NCBI RefSeq assembly: GCF_900111095.1
Contig: NZ_FOGB01000001.1
Span: 620,001 to 684,000, forward strand
Direction of reading: 5' to 3'
Length of the DNA stretch: 64,000 nt
From: Amphritea atlantica
GTDB taxonomy: Bacteria; Pseudomonadota; Gammaproteobacteria; Pseudomonadales; Balneatricaceae
Program-made: the position numbers and the translations under genes
Notes under the pieces: model-generated
Told to the model about the DNA's origin: nothing
Databases searched by the model: none
The model's input: the letters and a program-made list of their open reading frames with translations, nothing else
Shown here: in pieces, positions 59,936 to 64,000 of the stretch
Layout of the letters: the number at the start of each line of letters is the position of its first letter
How positions within the stretch are numbered: position 1 is the stretch's first letter

Positions 59936-61920
59936 AACCGCTCTTTCAACTGACCCGCAGCAGTATGATCTGGTTGTTGGTGAGTATTCTGATGGTGACA
60001 GCTCCCTATGCCACGGTGGTTCCCGGCTGGTTGTTTCTGCTGGCGGTCCTGACCGTAGGCTGGCGCCTGATGGTACATAGCGGGCGCTGGAACTTCCCCC
60101 ATTGGAGCATACGTCTGGTGCTGCTCTTGCTGGTGCTGGTGGGACTGCTGTTTGAACTGCGCTCGGGGTCGGCGATGGTGATCACCGTCAGCCTTCTGGT
60201 GGCGGCTTTTCTGCTCAAACTGACCGAGATGTATCGCCGCCGGGATGCGCTGGTGGTGCTCTATGTGGCGCTTCTGCTGATCGTTTGCAGCTTTCTGTTT
60301 TTTCAGTCGATACCGATGGCGTTTTATTGTCTGTTATCGCTGGTGGTTGTCACAGCCTGTCTGAACACTGTCTATCGTAGTCAGCAGAACAGTGATATCT
60401 GGCGGCCATTGAAACGCTCCGCCGTGCTTTATATGCAGGCGCTGCCGATGATGCTGGTGCTGTTTGTTATTTTCCCCCGAATGGGGCCGCTCTGGCAGGT
60501 GGATCTGAATACCGGACAGAGTTTTACCGGTCTTTCTGATTCGCTTTCACCTGGTGATGTCAGCCGCCTGACCCGGTCAGCGGACATCGCTTTCAGAGCC
60601 CGCTTTGACGGTGATTTACCACCAGAGAATCAGCGTTACTGGCGGGGTCTGACCTACGACCGCTTTGATGGCCGGCGCTGGAGCCGTACTGAATTGCAAC
60701 AGGAGAGTCAAACATCCTTGCTGACTCAGTTCAATAGTGCTTACCAGGACTATCGTTACCAGATCGTCATGGAAGCCACCGGGCAGCAGTGGCGTTATGG
60801 GCTGGATGTGCCACTAAGCTTTCCAGCGACGATGAGTCGCCTCAGTGATCTGACCCTGCAGGGCGGGGAGCCCCTGATGCAACGCACACAATATTCGTTG
60901 GTGTCCCGCTCTGCTCCTGTGCGGGAGCCGTTGGCGGATGGCCACTATCTCCGCTATCTGCAACTGCCTGAAAATGGTAATGAACGTGCCCGGCAACTGG
61001 CGTTGAGATGGGCATCCGAACAGCCTGGGGTGCAAGCCTTTACGGCACAGATGCTGACCTTCTTTGCCAGGGATTTTCGTTATACTCTGGAACCGCCTCT
61101 GCTATCGGGACGTGATTCTGTCGATCAGTTTCTGTTTCAGACACGGCAGGGATTTTGTGGTCACTTTGCCAGTGCCGGAGCCTTTCTGTTGCGGGCTGCT
61201 GGCATCCCTGCCCGGGTGGTTGGAGGCTATCTGGGGGGGGAGATGAATCCGCTGGATGGTGCTCTCAGTGTGCGGCAGTACGAGGCCCATGCATGGCTTG
61301 AGTACTGGGATAGCGAGGACCTGAGCTGGCACCGGCTGGATCCCACCTCGGTGGTGGCACCCCTGCGGCTGGAACAGTCCGCAGCGCAGTTGTTCAGTTC
61401 GGAGCCATCATTTCTGGCCGATTCGATGTTGATGCGCACCGGTTTCCTGAGTGGTTCGCTGTTAAAACAGCTGAGGCTGCGTTATGAGGCGCTGAACTAT
61501 GGCTGGCACCGTTGGGTGCTGAATTTTCATGAGCATCAGACCGGTTTTTTACGGCAGTTACTTGGCGAGATCTCCGTAATCAGAATACTATTACTGATTC
61601 TGGTGCCGGGAGGGTTGGTATTGCTGGCGGTTGCGGGCAGCTTATTTATCCGTCGGGGACCGCGTAAAGATCCACTGTTTTTAGCATTACAACGGCTGGA
61701 TAAGCATTTGAAACAACGGGGTATGCAGCGTCTTTGTGGCGAGACTCCGGGACAGTTTTTTTCCCGGTTGGGGCAGGTGTTTCCTTCACTTTCGGATGAA
61801 TTTACTGCACTCTCCCGCTGTTATGAACAGATCAGTTACGCGGAAAATTCTGATCCGCAGCTGCAGCAACAGTTCCGGCAACTGATAAATCGTTGCTGTA
61901 CACAGATCCCTCAGTCATAA
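59932..61920 (+). CDS. TgpA-like transglutaminase-type membrane protein
   Basis: This 662-residue inner-membrane protein starts at GTG 59932. It has about six N-terminal helices (10-180), an extracytoplasmic transglutaminase-core domain (about 330-475), another helix near 550-570 and a cytoplasmic DUF4129 tail (about 590-655). The Cys-His-Asp triad is intact in GFCGHFASAGAFLLRAAG (parts GFCGHF and LLRAAGIPARV), YEAHAWLEYW and RLDPTS. TgpA of Pseudomonas aeruginosa, the closest model, is essential there. The product probably modifies cell-envelope proteins with help from MoxR and DUF58 partners. Confidence 0.92.
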   Translation: MKPLFQLTRSSMIWLLVSILMVTAPYATVVPGWLFLLAVLTVGWRLMVHSGRWNFPHWSIRLVLLLLVLVGLLFELRSGSAMVITVSLLVAAFLLKLTEMYRRRDALVVLYVALLLIVCSFLFFQSIPMAFYCLLSLVVVTACLNTVYRSQQNSDIWRPLKRSAVLYMQALPMMLVLFVIFPRMGPLWQVDLNTGQSFTGLSDSLSPGDVSRLTRSADIAFRARFDGDLPPENQRYWRGLTYDRFDGRRWSRTELQQESQTSLLTQFNSAYQDYRYQIVMEATGQQWRYGLDVPLSFPATMSRLSDLTLQGGEPLMQRTQYSLVSRSAPVREPLADGHYLRYLQLPENGNERARQLALRWASEQPGVQAFTAQMLTFFARDFRYTLEPPLLSGRDSVDQFLFQTRQGFCGHFASAGAFLLRAAGIPARVVGGYLGGEMNPLDGALSVRQYEAHAWLEYWDSEDLSWHRLDPTSVVAPLRLEQSAAQLFSSEPSFLADSMLMRTGFLSGSLLKQLRLRYEALNYGWHRWVLNFHEHQTGFLRQLLGEISVIRILLLILVPGGLVLLAVAGSLFIRRGPRKDPLFLALQRLDKHLKQRGMQRLCGETPGQFFSRLGQVFPSLSDEFTALSRCYEQISYAENSDPQLQQQFRQLINRCCTQIPQS

Positions 61921-62006
61921 CTCTGTCTGATAAGCCTGAAAGGTTGTTATATCACCGGATTCGTCATTTCAGACAGGTGCACACAAAAACTTGCGGAGAG
62001 ACGCAT

Positions 62007-62732
62007 TTGATACCCGATTATACTCTGCGGCGCAGTTCCCGGCGGCGCACCATCGAAATTCAGGTTCGTCCGGACAGTGTCAGAGTGTTAGCTCCAATCC
62101 GGGTGGCGCAGTCCCGAATTAACCAGTTGGTCGCCGAAAAGAGTGACTGGATTGCCACCCGCCAGCAGGAGCTGAGGTTACGGTTACCGATCTCCCCTCA
62201 ACCGGTGGTACTGGAGCAGGGCAGTGAGCTGCGCTGGCTGGGTGAGCCTGTGATGCTGAAACTGGCAACCGAAAAGCCTGAGACCGCTGTTAACCTGAGT
62301 GCGGGGATTATTGAGCTATCGCTTTCCCGACGCATCCGTAAACCGCAGGCTGAAGTGGTACCGGAGCAACTGGAGCGTTGGTACCGGGAGCAGGCGCAGC
62401 ACTACTTCCAGCAGCGGGTAGCTGAGTGGAGTGAGCTGATGAAACTATCACCCACCGCCATCGTGGTGCGTAGCTATAAACGCAAGTGGGGCTGCTGTAA
62501 CAGTCGTGGTGTGGTCAGTTTTAATTGGTTGCTGATGATGGCGCCAGTGAGGATTATCGACTACGTTATTGTTCATGAGCTGAGTCACTTGAAACAGATG
62601 AATCACTCCCCACGATTCTGGCAGGAAGTTAACCGGTTTTACCCGGATTATGCTGAAGCGAAAGCCTGGTTAAATAGTCATGGCGCGGGTTTGTGCTGGC
62701 CTCCAGTCGGAGCCCGTCCCGATCGGTTGTAA
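62007..62732 (+). CDS. YgjP-like zinc metallopeptidase (DUF45)
   Basis: This 241-residue protein shows the SprT/YgjP (M48-like) metal site HELSHLKQMNHSPRFWQ near residue 185, giving HExxH plus a later His. The family segment GCCNSRGVVSFNWLLMMAP precedes it. The TTG at 62007 is chosen because GGAGAG lies six bases upstream and the frame then begins at LIPDYTLRRS, which fits family N-termini. A longer frame reaches back to 61893 inside the tgpA-like gene. Function in cells is unknown; it is probably cytosolic. Confidence 0.85.
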   Translation: MIPDYTLRRSSRRRTIEIQVRPDSVRVLAPIRVAQSRINQLVAEKSDWIATRQQELRLRLPISPQPVVLEQGSELRWLGEPVMLKLATEKPETAVNLSAGIIELSLSRRIRKPQAEVVPEQLERWYREQAQHYFQQRVAEWSELMKLSPTAIVVRSYKRKWGCCNSRGVVSFNWLLMMAPVRIIDYVIVHELSHLKQMNHSPRFWQEVNRFYPDYAEAKAWLNSHGAGLCWPPVGARPDRL

Positions 62733-62968
62733 CTCAGCCAGTTTATTGACCGGTGATAATCTTTGATAACGAGAATTTTGATATTAAAGTTCAGGATTCA
62801 ATGAAACTCAGGTAGTAGAACTTTGGTGTGACAAAATAATCCTTTAGTCTCTATCTCTCTGTTAATGATGATAATTACATGAAATGGGTAGTGTTTTGCT
62901 TTATACAGAGCGGGTTTTCATTTAAAACATTTACTACCGTATTTGAATAATAACGACAAAAGAAGTGG

Positions 62969-64000
62969 ATGAGTATGGGGCTCTATGACACAGTAGAACG
63001 AAATTTTTTCAACTCACTAACCCGTAAAATCGTCGGAAATGTAGCTTTCCTGCTTCTGCCCTCGCTGCTTTTTATGGGGTTTAACTGGTATAGCCTGGGT
63101 CAGCTTGAGCAGGCTGCGTCGCAGTCGTCGAATAACGCTGAGCTGCTATCCAGGCTTAGTCAGTTGGAGTTTTACAGCTGGTTAGTGCTGAGCTTTGCCA
63201 TTGCCGCCTCGCTATTTACGATCTTCTTTATGCGCCACATTTTTTTACGACCGATTCGTAAAATGATCGATGTTCTCAGTGCGATCAAAGATAAAGATGG
63301 TGATATCTCCGCAACATTGCCCGATTTTACTCACGATGAAATATCCACAATGGCGTCCAGCTATAACGGATTTTCCACCAGTCTGAAAAAGATTATTGCA
63401 GAGACGCGCAATCACAGTGTCCGGGTGGCGCTTAGTGCGACTCAGTTAAGCAAAGTCTTGCAGGAGGTTCATCAGTCAACCACCGCTCAGGAAGAACAGG
63501 CACAACAGGTGCTGATCTCCAGCCAGGAATCCACCACGGCTATTCAGGAGGTGGCGGGTAATACCCTGAAAATATCTGAATATACCAGTAACAACCTGAA
63601 CGAGATCCGAAGTTCAAGTCGTGAGCTGGAGCAGGTATTGGGTCAGGTGCGTACTATCTCTGAGCTGGCGTCCGGATTCCAGAGTACGGTTGAGAAGCTC
63701 AGCGCCAGTTCCGAGACCATTACTGAAATTCTCTCGATGGTTAAACGCTTTTCTGATCAGACCAACCTGCTGGCGCTGAACGCCTCCATTGAAGCTGCAC
63801 GAGCGGGAGAAGCGGGGCGGGGGTTTGCTGTGGTTGCCGATGAGGTGCGAAATCTGTCGCAGCAGGTGCAGAATGCAACCTCTGAGATCGATCAGAATAT
63901 TTCGGTGATGGCTGATCTGGTTAATGATACCAAGACAAACTCCTCCAATATTCTCGAGTATACGCGCAACACGGAAGGCTTTATCAGTGATACCAGCGAA
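62969..64000 (+). CDS. Methyl-accepting chemotaxis protein (3' partial)
   Basis: The frame is open to the window edge (344 codons seen). It has a helix at about 24-43, a very short periplasmic loop of about 25 residues, a second helix at about 69-88, a HAMP domain (89-145) and a signalling domain. The conserved hairpin tip is [27 protein letters not shown] (parts [14 protein letters not shown] and [15 protein letters not shown]) near residue 265-290. It should control CheA and flagellar or pilus motility. With so small a loop it cannot contain a standard ligand domain, so sensing may be through the membrane or HAMP. ATG 62975 is an alternative start. Confidence 0.9.
   Translation, partial: MSMGLYDTVERNFFNSLTRKIVGNVAFLLLPSLLFMGFNWYSLGQLEQAASQSSNNAELLSRLSQLEFYSWLVLSFAIAASLFTIFFMRHIFLRPIRKMIDVLSAIKDKDGDISATLPDFTHDEISTMASSYNGFSTSLKKIIAETRNHSVRVALSATQLSKVLQEVHQSTTAQEEQAQQVLISSQESTTAIQEVAGNTLKISEYTSNNLNEIRSSSRELEQVLGQVRTISELASGFQSTVEKLSASSETITEILSMVKRFSDQTNLLALNASIEAARAGEAGRGFAVVADEVRNLSQQVQNATSEIDQNISVMADLVNDTKTNSSNILEYTRNTEGFISDTSE

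Noticed and set aside
1-64000. CRISPR array, tRNA, rRNA, prophage or insertion sequence.
   Set aside because: No regular spacer-repeat series, cloverleaf-like sequence, transposase, integrase or phage structural gene was seen on either strand.

Overview
This 64 kb window looks like chromosomal DNA from a heterotrophic, motile, Gram-negative gammaproteobacterium, most likely a marine Oceanospirillaceae-type organism. That placement is inference from the gene mix: heterotetrameric sarcosine oxidase, NnrU, a YehS-like DUF1456 protein, SlyD, EndA, a DUF2947 protein, the MoxR-DUF58-TgpA operon and many c-di-GMP enzymes. No rRNA, tRNA, CRISPR array, prophage or insertion sequence was seen, and gene density is normal throughout.

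Layout. 1-4808: sarcosine oxidase-type operon soxBDAG (soxB cut by the window edge), closed by a strong terminator. 4898-5978: a keto-acid hydratase-like enzyme and a small GlsB-type membrane protein. 6091-12537: a BarA-like hybrid kinase divergent from a REC-PAS-GGDEF-EAL regulator. 12568-15347: a GhrA-like 2-hydroxyacid dehydrogenase, then a tight DUF1456 / RNase D-like / unknown cluster. 15704-19718: a membrane diguanylate cyclase, two tiny envelope proteins, and an AraC regulator divergent from an MFS transporter.

20369-28527 is a coherent catabolic island: FadR-type regulator, branched-chain-amino-acid-type ABC importer (binding protein, two permeases, two ATPases), an M20 amidohydrolase of the N-carbamoyl-amino-acid/allantoate type, and an amidase-signature enzyme, ending in a terminator. 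It looks like uptake and two-step hydrolysis of an unknown amide or ureido compound. A convergent NhaC-type antiporter follows. 30421-35462 has another diguanylate cyclase, a Tat-exported PhoX phosphatase and NnrU.

35490-38808 is a glutarate/L-2-hydroxyglutarate module (GntR regulator, glaH, lhgO). Its regulator-glaH intergenic region holds a phased array of TGTCGACA-like dyads. 38991-41470 has a methyltransferase and a HipBA-type toxin-antitoxin pair with an inverted repeat at its promoter. 41596-47402 has a small SutA-reminiscent protein, a P2-type ATPase, a SpoIIAA-like protein, an NlpC/P60 lipoprotein, a DUF2947 protein and a periplasmic endonuclease.

47487-51516 is a convergent HD-GYP and GGDEF-EAL pair. 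51845-57816 has an ABC exporter, a FetB-type permease without its ATPase, an EamA permease, a LysE exporter, a nitronate monooxygenase-like enzyme and slyD. 57975-62732 is the moxR-DUF58-tgpA operon followed by a YgjP-type metallopeptidase. A chemoreceptor runs off the right edge.

Two themes recur. One is catabolism of small nitrogenous or dicarboxylic compounds (N-methyl amines, amides/ureides, glutarate). The other is dense c-di-GMP signalling, with five synthesis or degradation proteins. No single locus is clearly a wholly new system. The best candidates for undescribed biology are the amide/ureide island, the phased operator array before glaH, and the zinc-ligand-poor SoxD.
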